40,925 nucleotides of DNA. Source: an uncultured Oscillospiraceae bacterium (GTDB lineage Bacteria; Bacillota; Clostridia; Oscillospirales; JAAYXM01). Below the pieces are notes generated by a model. It had not been told where the DNA came from. It did not search any database and saw only the letters and a program-made list of their open reading frames with translations. The position numbers and the translations under genes were made by a program. Shown one piece after another: positions 1-6,878 of this stretch. The stretch's first letter is position 1. Every line of letters begins with the position of its first letter. The stretch covers positions 1-40,925 of the forward strand of contig CAKUEM010000011.1 of assembly GCA_934646115.1 (NCBI GenBank), in the 5' to 3' direction.

Positions 1-147
1 AGAAACGATCCCTTGCAGAAATGCTCTGCAGGGGAGCGCTTTTTCTTGACGACTTTAGGCAAAAAAATACCCGGGGAGAAAGACAGCTTCCGTATGGAGC
101 TGAAAAAGCAAATACTTGCCGGTGGGCAATACGCCATCGCATCTTAA
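1..147 (+). other. Possible 3' end of a plus-strand gene cut by the window edge
   Basis: Frame 1 is open from the first base to a TAA at 145-147, which gives 48 codons with no start inside the window apart from an internal ATG at 94. The last residues read MELKKQILAGGQYAIAS. Against it, codons such as AGA are unlike the rest of the window, and bases 10-40 can fold into a GC-rich hairpin followed by a T-run, which looks more like a terminator. No family is recognised. It may be a real C-terminus or chance. Confidence 0.2.
9..47 (+). terminator. Possible terminator hairpin
   Basis: CCCTTGCAGA pairs with TCTGCAGGGG (one G-T wobble) around a short loop, followed after AGCGC by a run of five T. 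It could end a plus-strand transcript entering from the left. It conflicts with the open frame covering the same bases. Confidence 0.35.
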
Positions 148-232
148 ATATGGCAGCATCACGGTCTGCCGCGCAACGCGCTCTTGCGCCGCGGGATACC
201 CGCGTTGGCAAACGCAGCCCGCGCAGCCTTGA

Positions 233-1276
233 CTATTCCTCCGGCGGCTTGGCGGCCGGCTTTTTCTTCTGCGTCACGCCGGAAAGCGGGTTTGCGCGCG
301 CGGCGACCATCAGATCCTCCTGGTCAACGTGCGTGTAGATCTGCGTGGTGTTTAAATTCTGATGCCCCAAAATCTCCTGCAGCGTGCGCACGTCCACGCC
401 GCTTCGATACATGAGCGTGGCGGATGTATGGCGCAGCTTATGCACGGAGATCTTCGGGTCAAGCCCGGCCAGCCCGCAATATTTTTTCACGAGCCATTTG
501 ACCGTTTCCGTGCTGATTCGGTTGCGGCGCTTGCTGATAAACAGGGCGTTTTGATCCGCGGGGCGGATGCCCTTCATCTGGCTGCGCAGCGGCAGATACG
601 TCGCCAGCGCCTTGAGACACGCATCGTTTAAATATACCGTGCGCTCCTTGCCGCCCTTGCCGAGCACGCGCAGCCGATCCTCCCGAATGTCCGGAAGATT
701 GATGCCGCAAAGCTCTGCCACGCGCAGCCCGCAATTTAAAAACAGCGTGATGATGCAATAATCGCGCTCGCGGAACTCGCCGTCAATATGCTCGAGCAGG
801 GCAAGGCTTTCGTCCAGCGTGAGATAGCGGGGGAGCTTGGCGCGCGCCCGCGGCGATTCCAGCTCTTTCATCGGGTTCTGCTCGATCAGCCGCGCCTTTT
901 TTTCAAGATAATCATAAAACGCGCGGATGGAAACTACCTTGCGCGCGCGCGAGCTGGCGGACAGCCCGTGCGGCGTGGCGGCGCTGTTGGGATGCGTGGC
1001 GCGATCGCGGGCAAGATAGTCGAGAAATGCATACACATCGGTCAGCTTAATGCGCTCGATCAGCGCGAGCGACACGTCCTGAATCGGGATCTGGCTGAGA
1101 TCCGCGATCGCGTCGCGCGGCGTCAGCTCAAAATACCACTTCATATAACGAAAAAACATGCGCAGATCGAGATAATATTGGTCGCACGTTTTGGGCGCGC
1201 GCCCGCCGACCGTGAGCAAATATCGGGTAAAATCGTCCAGCAGAGGGAAGGAATCCTCCGACCTTTTTTCCAGCAT
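233..1276 (-). CDS. Tyrosine recombinase/integrase, XerC/XerD type
   Basis: A 347-residue site-specific recombinase. An N-terminal SAM-like core-binding domain (about residues 10-130, with FTRYLLTVGG near the start) precedes a catalytic domain. The catalytic residues can be seen: Arg in NCGLRVAELCGI (about residue 183), Lys in GKGGKERTVYL, the HKLRHTSAT box (about 280), His in GHQNLNTTQIY and the nucleophilic Tyr (about 313) in QIYTHVD. It is longer than a typical XerC/XerD (about 300) because of an insert around residue 95 and a Lys/Pro-rich tail. It is the last gene of a three-gene minus-strand operon, starting five bases after the TfoX-like stop. No att site or other phage gene lies nearby, so a housekeeping dimer-resolution role is as likely as an integrase role. 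XerC and XerD cannot be told apart from sequence alone. Confidence 0.88.
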   Translation of the reverse strand: MLEKRSEDSFPLLDDFTRYLLTVGGRAPKTCDQYYLDLRMFFRYMKWYFELTPRDAIADLSQIPIQDVSLALIERIKLTDVYAFLDYLARDRATHPNSAATPHGLSASSRARKVVSIRAFYDYLEKKARLIEQNPMKELESPRARAKLPRYLTLDESLALLEHIDGEFRERDYCIITLFLNCGLRVAELCGINLPDIREDRLRVLGKGGKERTVYLNDACLKALATYLPLRSQMKGIRPADQNALFISKRRNRISTETVKWLVKKYCGLAGLDPKISVHKLRHTSATLMYRSGVDVRTLQEILGHQNLNTTQIYTHVDQEDLMVAARANPLSGVTQKKKPAAKPPEE

Positions 1277-1281
1277 ACCGA

Positions 1282-1599
1282 TCAGGTCCTTTTCTTTTTT
1301 TTAGGGAGCGGAACCGCTTGCGCGAGAACGGATAGCACCTGCGCGAGCAGCGCGCCGTCATCAATATCAAGAATATAATGCTCCTTCGCGCCGGGATAGG
1401 GCAGCCCGTGCGGCGCATCGCAAAGCAGCGCGGAAACGCAGGGCAGCTCTTTCACAAACACCGTGTTGTCACACACGAGCAGCAGCGGCTTTTCGTCCAC
1501 ATAAATCATATATTCGCCAAACATCTTCTTCGCGCGCACCGCGTATTCGGGCGGGATCTGCCCGCATAGGTATTCAATCAATTCCGGGCTGCATGCCAT
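1282..1599 (-). CDS. TfoX/Sxy N-terminal domain protein
   Basis: A 105-residue protein matching the stand-alone TfoX N-terminal domain: the segment VRAKKMFGEYMIYVDEKPLL carries the family's KxMFGxYxxY-type core. In gamma-proteobacteria Sxy/TfoX activates competence genes, but small Firmicutes homologues have only this domain and no known function. It ends in a Lys/Arg-rich tail (PLPKKKKRT) coded by an A-rich stretch. An AAAGGAT ribosome-binding site overlaps the end of the upstream gene, which supports this start and co-transcription. It sits between an exported stalk-domain protein and a recombinase; the pairing with the recombinase may be fortuitous. Confidence 0.75.
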   Translation of the reverse strand: MACSPELIEYLCGQIPPEYAVRAKKMFGEYMIYVDEKPLLLVCDNTVFVKELPCVSALLCDAPHGLPYPGAKEHYILDIDDGALLAQVLSVLAQAVPLPKKKKRT

Positions 1600-1618
1600 A
1601 AAAACTTATCCTTTCGGT

Positions 1619-2734
1619 TCAGGGCGCGACCGGGGTCGTGGTCACGTCCGCAATTTTTGCCGAGAAATTGCGCTCGCTGATATGAGAAAACACGCGCTTC
1701 ATCCGCGCGATCGAGCTGTCACTGTCGTCAAAGCGGAGCACGGTGCTGCCGCGCGCATCGAGCAGGCGGATCGCCTGCGCCGCAGTGCGTGCGCGCACAT
1801 CCACATTCGCGCCCCAGGGGCGATAGCCCGCCGCCTCCGCCTGCATGACCGGCGCATCGCCGCGCAGCAGGCGCGATTTCGTTTTCGTCATGGCGTAGAG
1901 CGCGGCGTTCACGCTCTCTGCGCCATCCACCGTGTCGGCATACACGCCGAGCGCGTGCCGGCTTGCGCAGATGCGGCGGAGCGTGTTGTCCTCGCCGGGC
2001 AGCGCCGCCTCGCCCACAAATAACGTGGCGGACAGGTTATAATCGCCGAGCAGGTTTAAAATTTGCGTCAGCGTGCCGGCGCGCTTGATGTCGATCGTGA
2101 TATACACGGATTTTGTTGGCGTTTCCTGCGAATTTTCCGAATCGTCCGGCACGGTGTCGGTCGATTCGTCAGGATTGCTCGACGGGGTCTGCGTTCCCGG
2201 CTTCTGTGTGCCGGGCGAGGACGGCTGGCTCGGCTGCTTCGACGCGTTATATGCCGCGAGCAGGTCGGGGATGCGGTTTTGCGCGATATAAACAAACATG
2301 CTGTCTGACATGCTCGACGTGCTGCGCAGCCGCAGCGTCGAAACCGAGTTTAAATAAGTACATTGCACCCCAAACTGTTCTGCCGCAAAGGCAGCAGGGA
2401 TATAAATCGTGCCGTTTCTTGCAAACGACCATTGCTTAAATTCCTTTCCGGCACACGTGGCAGTGCTCTTGCCGACCTGAAAGACCAGCGTGACATCCCA
2501 GTTATACAGCACGACCGTGCCCAGCTCGGCGTTATAAGACGCGTTGATCCCAAGATCGCCGCGCGTGAAATCCAGATAATCGATATACCACACGCCGTCA
2601 GACCGCAGGGGCATCGCATCGGTCAGCGGAAGCATGGCATTATTGATCCCAACATACACCTCGTTCGCCGCCTCGGACGACAGCGGGATCAGCATGAGGG
2701 CAAGAACCAGAAGCAAAGAAAGCATGCGCTTCAT
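1619..2734 (-). CDS. Exported stalk-domain protein with degenerate NodB-like deacetylase domain
   Basis: A 371-residue secreted protein. A signal peptide (KRMLSLLLVLALMLIPLSS) is followed by a copper-amine-oxidase-like N-terminal (stalk) domain over about residues 25-145, then a Pro/Ser/Thr-rich linker (about 165-205), then a domain patterned on polysaccharide deacetylases. The deacetylase motifs are eroded: the usual TFDDG is TIDIK, and the metal-binding HSxxH after the first helix reads HALGVYAD. The following LLRGD and YRPWG stretches resemble the later deacetylase motifs. I infer a catalytically dead, wall-binding or structural protein. It is first in its operon, with a good AGGAGG site before ATG 2734 and its own promoter at 2774-2802. 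An alternative is an unrelated beta/alpha domain with chance similarity. Confidence 0.7.
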   Translation of the reverse strand: MKRMLSLLLVLALMLIPLSSEAANEVYVGINNAMLPLTDAMPLRSDGVWYIDYLDFTRGDLGINASYNAELGTVVLYNWDVTLVFQVGKSTATCAGKEFKQWSFARNGTIYIPAAFAAEQFGVQCTYLNSVSTLRLRSTSSMSDSMFVYIAQNRIPDLLAAYNASKQPSQPSSPGTQKPGTQTPSSNPDESTDTVPDDSENSQETPTKSVYITIDIKRAGTLTQILNLLGDYNLSATLFVGEAALPGEDNTLRRICASRHALGVYADTVDGAESVNAALYAMTKTKSRLLRGDAPVMQAEAAGYRPWGANVDVRARTAAQAIRLLDARGSTVLRFDDSDSSIARMKRVFSHISERNFSAKIADVTTTPVAP

Positions 2735-2773
2735 AAAACGCCACCTCCTGATCAGTTAAGCTTATACAGCCTC

Positions 2774-2802
2774 ATTATAGCATAGCTTTCCGCGCGCAAC
2801 AA
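2774..2802 (-). promoter_or_regulatory. SigA-type promoter, extended -10
   Basis: On the minus strand TTGTTG (2797-2802) and TATAAT (2774-2779) are separated by 17 bases, with TGc just before the -10. It drives the three-gene operon ending with the recombinase. Confidence 0.7.
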
Positions 2803-2867
2803 GCATTCCGGCGGGAATGTAACGAAAATGTAGCAAAAAAAAGCGAAGAATCTATGCAAAATATAGT

Positions 2868-2895
2868 TTGCAGGCGGAAAAGATTGTGCTATAAT
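2868..2895 (+). promoter_or_regulatory. SigA-type promoter of ilvE, extended -10
   Basis: TTGCAG (2868-2873), a 16-base spacer and a perfect TATAAT (2890-2895) preceded by TGc. The leader is about 50 bases, too short for a T-box or leader-peptide attenuator of the kind often found before branched-chain amino acid genes. Confidence 0.75.
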
Positions 2896-2950
2896 AATAT
2901 CATCGTATGATAACGCTTATCGCGCGAAATAGTTTAGGAGGAGCATGAGT

Positions 2951-4018
2951 ATGATGCAGATCAGAACAGAAATCACAAAAAATCCGAAAACCAAGCCGGA
3001 TGAAACCAAGCTCGGCTTCGGGAAATATTTTACAGACTACATGTTCGTTGCAGACTGGGATAAAGAGCAGGGCTGGCATGATGCGCGCATCGTGCCGTAT
3101 GAGCCGATCCCGATGGACCCGGCGACCATGGTGCTGCACTACGCGCAGGAGACGTTTGAGGGTCTGAAGGCTTACCGCACGGCGGCGGGCAATATTCAGC
3201 TGTTCCGCCCGGAGATGAACGCGCGCCGTATGATCAAGTCAAACGAGCGTCTGTGCATGCCGGCGTTCCCGGAGGATATGTTCGTGCAGGCGGTGCGAGA
3301 GCTGGTTCGCGTGCAGGCGGATTGGGTTCCGTCTGAGCCGGATACCTCGCTGTATATCCGCCCGTTCATGTTCGCAACCGAAGCGAGCCTTGGCGTGCAT
3401 ATGGCGAACAAGTATAAATTCGTCATCGTTACCACGCCGGTCGGCGCGTATTACGCCGAGGGCATCAACCCGGTCAAGATCCTGGTTGAGGACGAGTTTG
3501 TTCGCGCGGTCAAGGGCGGTACGGGCTTTACCAAATGCGGCGGCAACTACGCAAGCTCGATCGCAGGTCAGATCAAGGCGGAGAAAATGGGCTGCGCGCA
3601 GGTGCTGTGGCTCGACGGCGTGCATCGTAAGTTCGTCGAAGAGGTCGGCACGATGAACATCATGTTCAAAATCGCGGGCGAGATCTACACTGCGCCGCTT
3701 GAGGGCACGGTTCTTCCGGGCGTCACGCGCGATTCGCTGCTCCATATCCTGCGCGATTGGGGCTATAAGGTCAACGAAACGCATCTGTCTGTGGACGATT
3801 TGATGAAAGCGGGGCATGACGGCACGCTGGAGGAGGCGTTCGGCACGGGTACCGCGGCGGTCGTTTCTCCGGTCGGCGAGTTTATTTATAAAGACGATTC
3901 TGTTACCGTCAATGATTTCAAGATCGGTCCGCTCACGCAGAAGCTGTATGACACGTTAACCGGCATACAGTGGGGCAAAATTGAAGATAAATACGGCTGG
4001 ATCGTTCCGGTGAAATAA
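2951..4018 (+). CDS. ilvE: Branched-chain amino acid aminotransferase
   Basis: A fold-type IV PLP aminotransferase (about 355 residues) that transfers the amino group between glutamate and the 2-oxo acids of leucine, isoleucine and valine. The family marks are clear: HYAQETFEGLKAYR near residue 65, RMIKSNERLCMP, and the PLP lysine in FTKCGGNYASS (about 195), followed by VEEVGTMNIMF and TLPGVTRDS. Length fits the class II (Bacillus/eukaryotic-like) BCAT. Three starts lie close together. AGGAGG at 2936-2941 is only three bases from ATG 2945 but nine from ATG 2951, so 2951 is preferred. The gene is monocistronic, with its own promoter and a strong terminator. No other leucine or isoleucine gene is nearby. 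Confidence 0.95.
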   Translation: MMQIRTEITKNPKTKPDETKLGFGKYFTDYMFVADWDKEQGWHDARIVPYEPIPMDPATMVLHYAQETFEGLKAYRTAAGNIQLFRPEMNARRMIKSNERLCMPAFPEDMFVQAVRELVRVQADWVPSEPDTSLYIRPFMFATEASLGVHMANKYKFVIVTTPVGAYYAEGINPVKILVEDEFVRAVKGGTGFTKCGGNYASSIAGQIKAEKMGCAQVLWLDGVHRKFVEEVGTMNIMFKIAGEIYTAPLEGTVLPGVTRDSLLHILRDWGYKVNETHLSVDDLMKAGHDGTLEEAFGTGTAAVVSPVGEFIYKDDSVTVNDFKIGPLTQKLYDTLTGIQWGKIEDKYGWIVPVK

Positions 4019-4024
4019 GAAAAG

Positions 4025-4051
4025 CGGCGGGGAATTTCCCCGCCGTTTTTT
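4025..4051 (+). terminator. Rho-independent terminator of ilvE
   Basis: CGGCGGGGA and TCCCCGCCG pair perfectly around a 3-base loop, followed by six T. It begins six bases after the ilvE stop. Confidence 0.92.
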
Positions 4052-4075
4052 GATTGCAATCCAGACACAAGCGCC

Positions 4076-4174
4076 GCGCGGGCTGCTTGCGCGATTGGCT
4101 TTTTAGCCATTCATGGATTATAAAAAAGCTCTTGTTTTATCTAAAACAAGAGCTTTTTTGCGCAAAAAATCAGG
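4076..4174. repeat. 99-nt repeat, copy A, with built-in bidirectional terminator
   Basis: This block recurs almost unchanged at 20855-20953. The left half (GCGCGGGCTGCTTG, then GATTGGCTTTTT) contains a small GGCT/AGCC hairpin. The centre (TTCATGGATTATAAAAAAG) is identical in both copies. The right half is a palindrome, AAAAAAGCTCTTGTTTTA/TAAAACAAGAGCTTTTTT, that would terminate transcription in either direction. The copies differ in about ten positions, including one compensatory pair in the palindrome. The repeat may be a small dispersed element that carries a terminator. Confidence 0.8.
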
Positions 4175-4323
4175 CGATCCCAACACAGAGAGGGGTCGCC
4201 CGGTATATAGCGCCGCGCACAGCTTTCGGCGGCGCAAATGAGAGGAAGAAGTGGGCGCATCCGGTAAGCGGGGATAGAAACGCCTGCCGAATGCGCCCGG
4301 AAAACAGGAAGGAGATCAGAAAA

Positions 4324-5925
4324 TTACGGTTCAAGCGAGGTCATTGTCAAATCGGTCGTCGTATCGCCAATGCGGAACGACTTGATCGCCCAGAACGGGC
4401 GCTCCGATGCGTTGTACGGATGATAGAGCGTGAGGACGACCTGCACGCCGTCAGACCGCAGATAGGTGAGCGAGTGGCTCGCCGCGTCCCAGCCCTTGAT
4501 CAGGCGCGCGTTTTTATCGCCGAATTTTTTCTGCATGAACCGTGCGGCGACCGTCTCCGGCTCGAGGCGCCAAACGTCGTTGCCGTTATCGATCTCTTTT
4601 TGGATGTCCTCCGCCTGATAGAACAGCGCCTCGTCTAAATATTCCACCGTGATCTGCGAGGAGGACACGCGAACAACCCCATCCTGCTTCACAAAGGTGA
4701 TGCGCTCCTGCAGAATGTAATAGTCATTTGCGGAAGTCGTTGTGCGGTAAGTGATCCAGACGTCATTCTCATCGCCGATGGCGATTTTATAATCCACGAC
4801 CCACGGGCTGGAAACGCCGATTCCATATGTGCCCTCCGCGCCGATCTCTGCCTTTTCTTTCTGGAACGCGGCCTGCATCTCAGGCGTCATCATATCAAAG
4901 CGCGGCTTTCCGTCGCGGGTTTTCAGCGCGTTTGCCCAGGTGTGCGACATGCTGAGACGGTCGATAATGGAAACGTCGTTTGTGCGCACCGCGGAGGTGG
5001 CGAACGCCGCGCCCACGCCGATCACGAGCAGCAGCGCCAGAATCGTTGCGGAAATTTTGATTTTTTTACATTTCATAATCGATCCAATCCTTTCTCTCAT
5101 CGCAGAATTACTAAAATGATTACAAAGCGGGGTATAGCGGCTGCGCACATCCTCCAGCGCGAGCAGCGCCATGGCGTAATCATGACGGTTCGTCACGCCG
5201 AGCCGCCGGATCACCGCCTCATCGCAGGAGACCTCAAGATCGCGATTTGCGAGGTAGAACATCAGCCACACGGCGGGGTTGAACCAGTGAATGCACAGCG
5301 CGACCACAAGCAAGAGCTTCCAAAGCACATCCAGCCGCCGGATATGGATATATTCATGCTCCAGCACGAAGGGGAGCTGCGGGCTGCCCTCGCGCAAAAT
5401 CGATTTGGGCAGCAGGATCACCGGGCGCAGCGCGCCATAGGTAAGCGGCGCGGAAATACGGTCGCTCACGCGGATAGAAAGCTTGCGGCGCAACGGATGC
5501 CCGGCGCGCCATGCGGAAAGCGCGGGCAGCTCTGCCGGAAGCGCGGTGCGATATTCGTGCCGCGAGAGCAGATGCATCACGCCGAAAAACACAAACGTGA
5601 GGATCGCGCCCGATACCCAGACCAGCGTGAACGGAAATTGCGTCGGCGCGGAGGAAACAGGGGCGCTTTCGCTGCGCGTTGCGGGCGGTAGAAGCGCGGG
5701 CTGCGCGGTCTCCGCCGCCTGCGTGATCTCCGTTGCGATCCCGGGGGTCAGGTTATACACGCTGACCGGAGACGAAACGGAAAACGGAAGCAGCAGCCGC
5801 AGCGCCGCGATCAGCCATAACACAAGAAATACCCGGCGCGGCAAGTGGTTTTTAAAGAGCAGGCGCAGCAGGACGATCACAACGATCAGCACTGCGCCCA
5901 TTTTACTCATGGAAAGCAGATCCAT
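4324..5925 (-). CDS. BlaR1/MecR1-type M56 membrane metalloprotease, no penicillin-binding domain
   Basis: A 533-residue membrane sensor-protease. The N-terminal part has membrane segments at about residues 8-30, 35-55 and 95-118, then the cytoplasmic zinc protease motif HEYIH (about residue 190) followed by a membrane helix (LWKLLLVVALCIHWFNPAVW) and the zinc-ligand region SCDEAV. A fourth membrane helix (ISATILALLLVIGVGAAFA, about 295) leads to an outside domain of some 220 residues. That domain lacks the SxxK, SxN and KTG motifs of the penicillin sensor in true BlaR1. I infer that it cleaves the adjacent BlaI-type repressor in response to an unknown outside signal. It starts 15 bases after the repressor stop, so the two are co-transcribed. 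Confidence 0.85.
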   Translation of the reverse strand: MDLLSMSKMGAVLIVVIVLLRLLFKNHLPRRVFLVLWLIAALRLLLPFSVSSPVSVYNLTPGIATEITQAAETAQPALLPPATRSESAPVSSAPTQFPFTLVWVSGAILTFVFFGVMHLLSRHEYRTALPAELPALSAWRAGHPLRRKLSIRVSDRISAPLTYGALRPVILLPKSILREGSPQLPFVLEHEYIHIRRLDVLWKLLLVVALCIHWFNPAVWLMFYLANRDLEVSCDEAVIRRLGVTNRHDYAMALLALEDVRSRYTPLCNHFSNSAMRERIGSIMKCKKIKISATILALLLVIGVGAAFATSAVRTNDVSIIDRLSMSHTWANALKTRDGKPRFDMMTPEMQAAFQKEKAEIGAEGTYGIGVSSPWVVDYKIAIGDENDVWITYRTTTSANDYYILQERITFVKQDGVVRVSSSQITVEYLDEALFYQAEDIQKEIDNGNDVWRLEPETVAARFMQKKFGDKNARLIKGWDAASHSLTYLRSDGVQVVLTLYHPYNASERPFWAIKSFRIGDTTTDLTMTSLEP

Positions 5926-5940
5926 CGTTTAGCACCTCCT

Positions 5941-6300
5941 TCAATCCAACGCGGCGACCAGCTTGCGCAGCCGATCAATTTCATCAGACGACAACGCCTT
6001 GCGCGAGAGCAGACAGGCGACCAGTTGATCCGCCGCGCCATCGTAAAACTTATCGATGAACTCAGCGGTCTCGCTCTCCTGCACCGCCGCGCGCGTCAGC
6101 GCGGCACGACAGCGGAAGCCGGGGTCTGTGCGGATCACGGCGCCCTTGTCGATGCATTTTTTGATCACGGTATAGGTTGTGGTTTTGCTCCAGCCCGTGG
6201 AGTCACGCAGGGCGGCGGCGATATCCTTCGCCGCAAGCTCGCCTTCCTGCCAGAGCAGCTCCATCACCTTAAGCTCAGAGTCAAACAAATGGATCTCCAT
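5941..6300 (-). CDS. BlaI/MecI/CopY-family winged-helix repressor
   Basis: A 119-residue repressor. The N-terminal winged helix includes LFDSELKVMELLWQEGELAA, SKTTTYTVIKKCIDKGAV and the wing region; the C-terminal helices (about 75-119) form the dimer and protease-cleaved part. Family length is usually 120-130. It is paired with the membrane protease downstream, the standard BlaI-BlaR arrangement, and has two dyads in its promoter that are likely its operators. No beta-lactamase or penicillin-binding protein gene lies within the window, so the regulon cannot be named from context. Confidence 0.9.
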   Translation of the reverse strand: MEIHLFDSELKVMELLWQEGELAAKDIAAALRDSTGWSKTTTYTVIKKCIDKGAVIRTDPGFRCRAALTRAAVQESETAEFIDKFYDGAADQLVACLLSRKALSSDEIDRLRKLVAALD

Positions 6301-6323
6301 GTATCCTCACCATCCTTATGCGC

Positions 6324-6341
6324 ATTCTACCGAAGTAGAAT
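6324..6341. promoter_or_regulatory. Probable repressor operator 2 (dyad in the leader)
   Basis: ATTCTAC-CGAA-GTAGAAT, a perfect 7-bp inverted repeat with a 4-base centre between the -10 and the blaI start. Half-sites match operator 1. Known BlaI operators are built on TACA/TGTA, so this would be a variant recognition sequence. Confidence 0.7.
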
Positions 6342-6351
6342 CTCTATTTGT

Positions 6352-6380
6352 ATTCTATTCCGATAGAACGAAATTGTCAA
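6352..6380 (-). promoter_or_regulatory. SigA-type promoter of blaI-blaR
   Basis: Minus-strand TTGACA (6375-6380), a 17-base spacer and TAGAAT (6352-6357). The dyad at 6353-6368 lies inside the spacer and -10, as expected for a repressor that blocks polymerase. Confidence 0.82.
6353..6368. promoter_or_regulatory. Probable repressor operator 1 (dyad over the -10)
   Basis: TTCTAT-TCCG-ATAGAA, a perfect 6-bp inverted repeat with a 4-base centre. It shares the half-site TTCTAY with operator 2, 28 bp away centre to centre. Confidence 0.7.
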
Positions 6381-6740
6381 GCATATTCTGAAAAAATTTT
6401 TTTATTTTTCGCAGGGGAGGAAACGCCGCAGAAAATCAGCGCTTTTGCGCATGGCCAAGCGGCGCGGTGAGGGCGGGGAGACATGTGCGGGGCATGCGGA
6501 AATCACGGGGCGGGACACAACCCCGTCCCGAGTGTGCAATGCGCTGCCTTGCGGTCTGCAAGGGCGCGCCCGACGAAAACGGAATGCGAGGGAAGGCAAG
6601 GTTAGCCGCGCCGGCGCCGCCGAAGTGCGCGAGAAAACAGGGGAGGCATGCCGCGCCGCCGAAGTGCAGACCGATGCGGAAACTATGTGCAGGTCACCTG
6701 CACGACGCGTCATACCGGTAGGCGCAAAATAGCCGAATGG

Positions 6741-6840
6741 ATTTGCACATGCCCCGCCAAAAAGTGTGCAAGCAAAAACCCGCCGAATTTGCGCATGAAA
6801 CCCACTAAAGGTGCGCAAACCCGCCAAAATTGCGCAAAAA
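6741..6840. repeat. Degenerate tandem repeat, unit about 22 nt
   Basis: Four to five imperfect units following the pattern TTTGCGCATGAAACCCGCCA begin near 6741, 6764, 6788 and 6811, with a partial unit near 6831. Each joins a TGCGCA/TGCACA-like core to an ACCCGCC or variant block. Spacing between ACCCGCC-like blocks is about 26, 22 and 21 bases. Confidence 0.5.
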
Positions 6841-6867
6841 AGCGCGCCGCTTTGAAAGCGACGCGCT
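6841..6867 (-). terminator. Terminator of the acyl-CoA synthetase gene
   Basis: A hairpin with GCGCGTCGCTTT paired to AAAGCGGCGCGC (one G-T wobble on one strand), followed on the minus strand by TTTTTT. It lies 12-38 bases after the stop. The plus-strand side also has a T-rich tail. Confidence 0.8.
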
Positions 6868-6878
6868 GCGTTTTTATT

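Larger units (their letters stand above)
4019..4323. other. Gene-free stretch between ilvE and blaR: terminator, repeat A and three hairpins
   Basis: Between the ilvE stop and the blaR stop there is no convincing gene. The stretch holds the ilvE terminator, copy A of the 99-nt repeat (4076-4174), and three successive hairpins: 4173-4200 (9 bp with one wobble), 4210-4235 (GCGCCGC/GCGGCGC) and 4253-4298 (GGGCGCAT/ATGCGCCC). The last hairpin is the nearest candidate for ending the blaIR transcript on the minus strand, but it has no clear T-run. Confidence 0.6.
6381..6878. other. GC-rich gene-free region with hairpins and a degenerate tandem repeat
   Basis: No reading frame here has the codon bias, start signal or protein character of the neighbours. 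The stretch holds interleaved complementary blocks at 6505-6530 (ACGGGG, CGGGAC, then CCCCGT overlapping GTCCCG), a CCTTGC/GCAAGG hairpin near 6545-6560, a perfect palindrome at 6687-6703 (GTGCAGGT-C-ACCTGCAC), a degenerate tandem repeat at 6741-6840, and the terminator at 6841-6867. The function of this region is unknown. Confidence 0.5.

Noticed and set aside
233..1276. Tyrosine recombinase as part of a prophage or integrative element
   Set aside because: No att repeats, phage genes or tRNA target in the window; the gene sits in an operon of chromosomal genes.
6402..6827. 141-codon minus-strand frame in the gene-free region
   Set aside because: No ribosome-binding site, Arg/Ser/Pro-rich random-looking protein and hairpins and repeats running through it.
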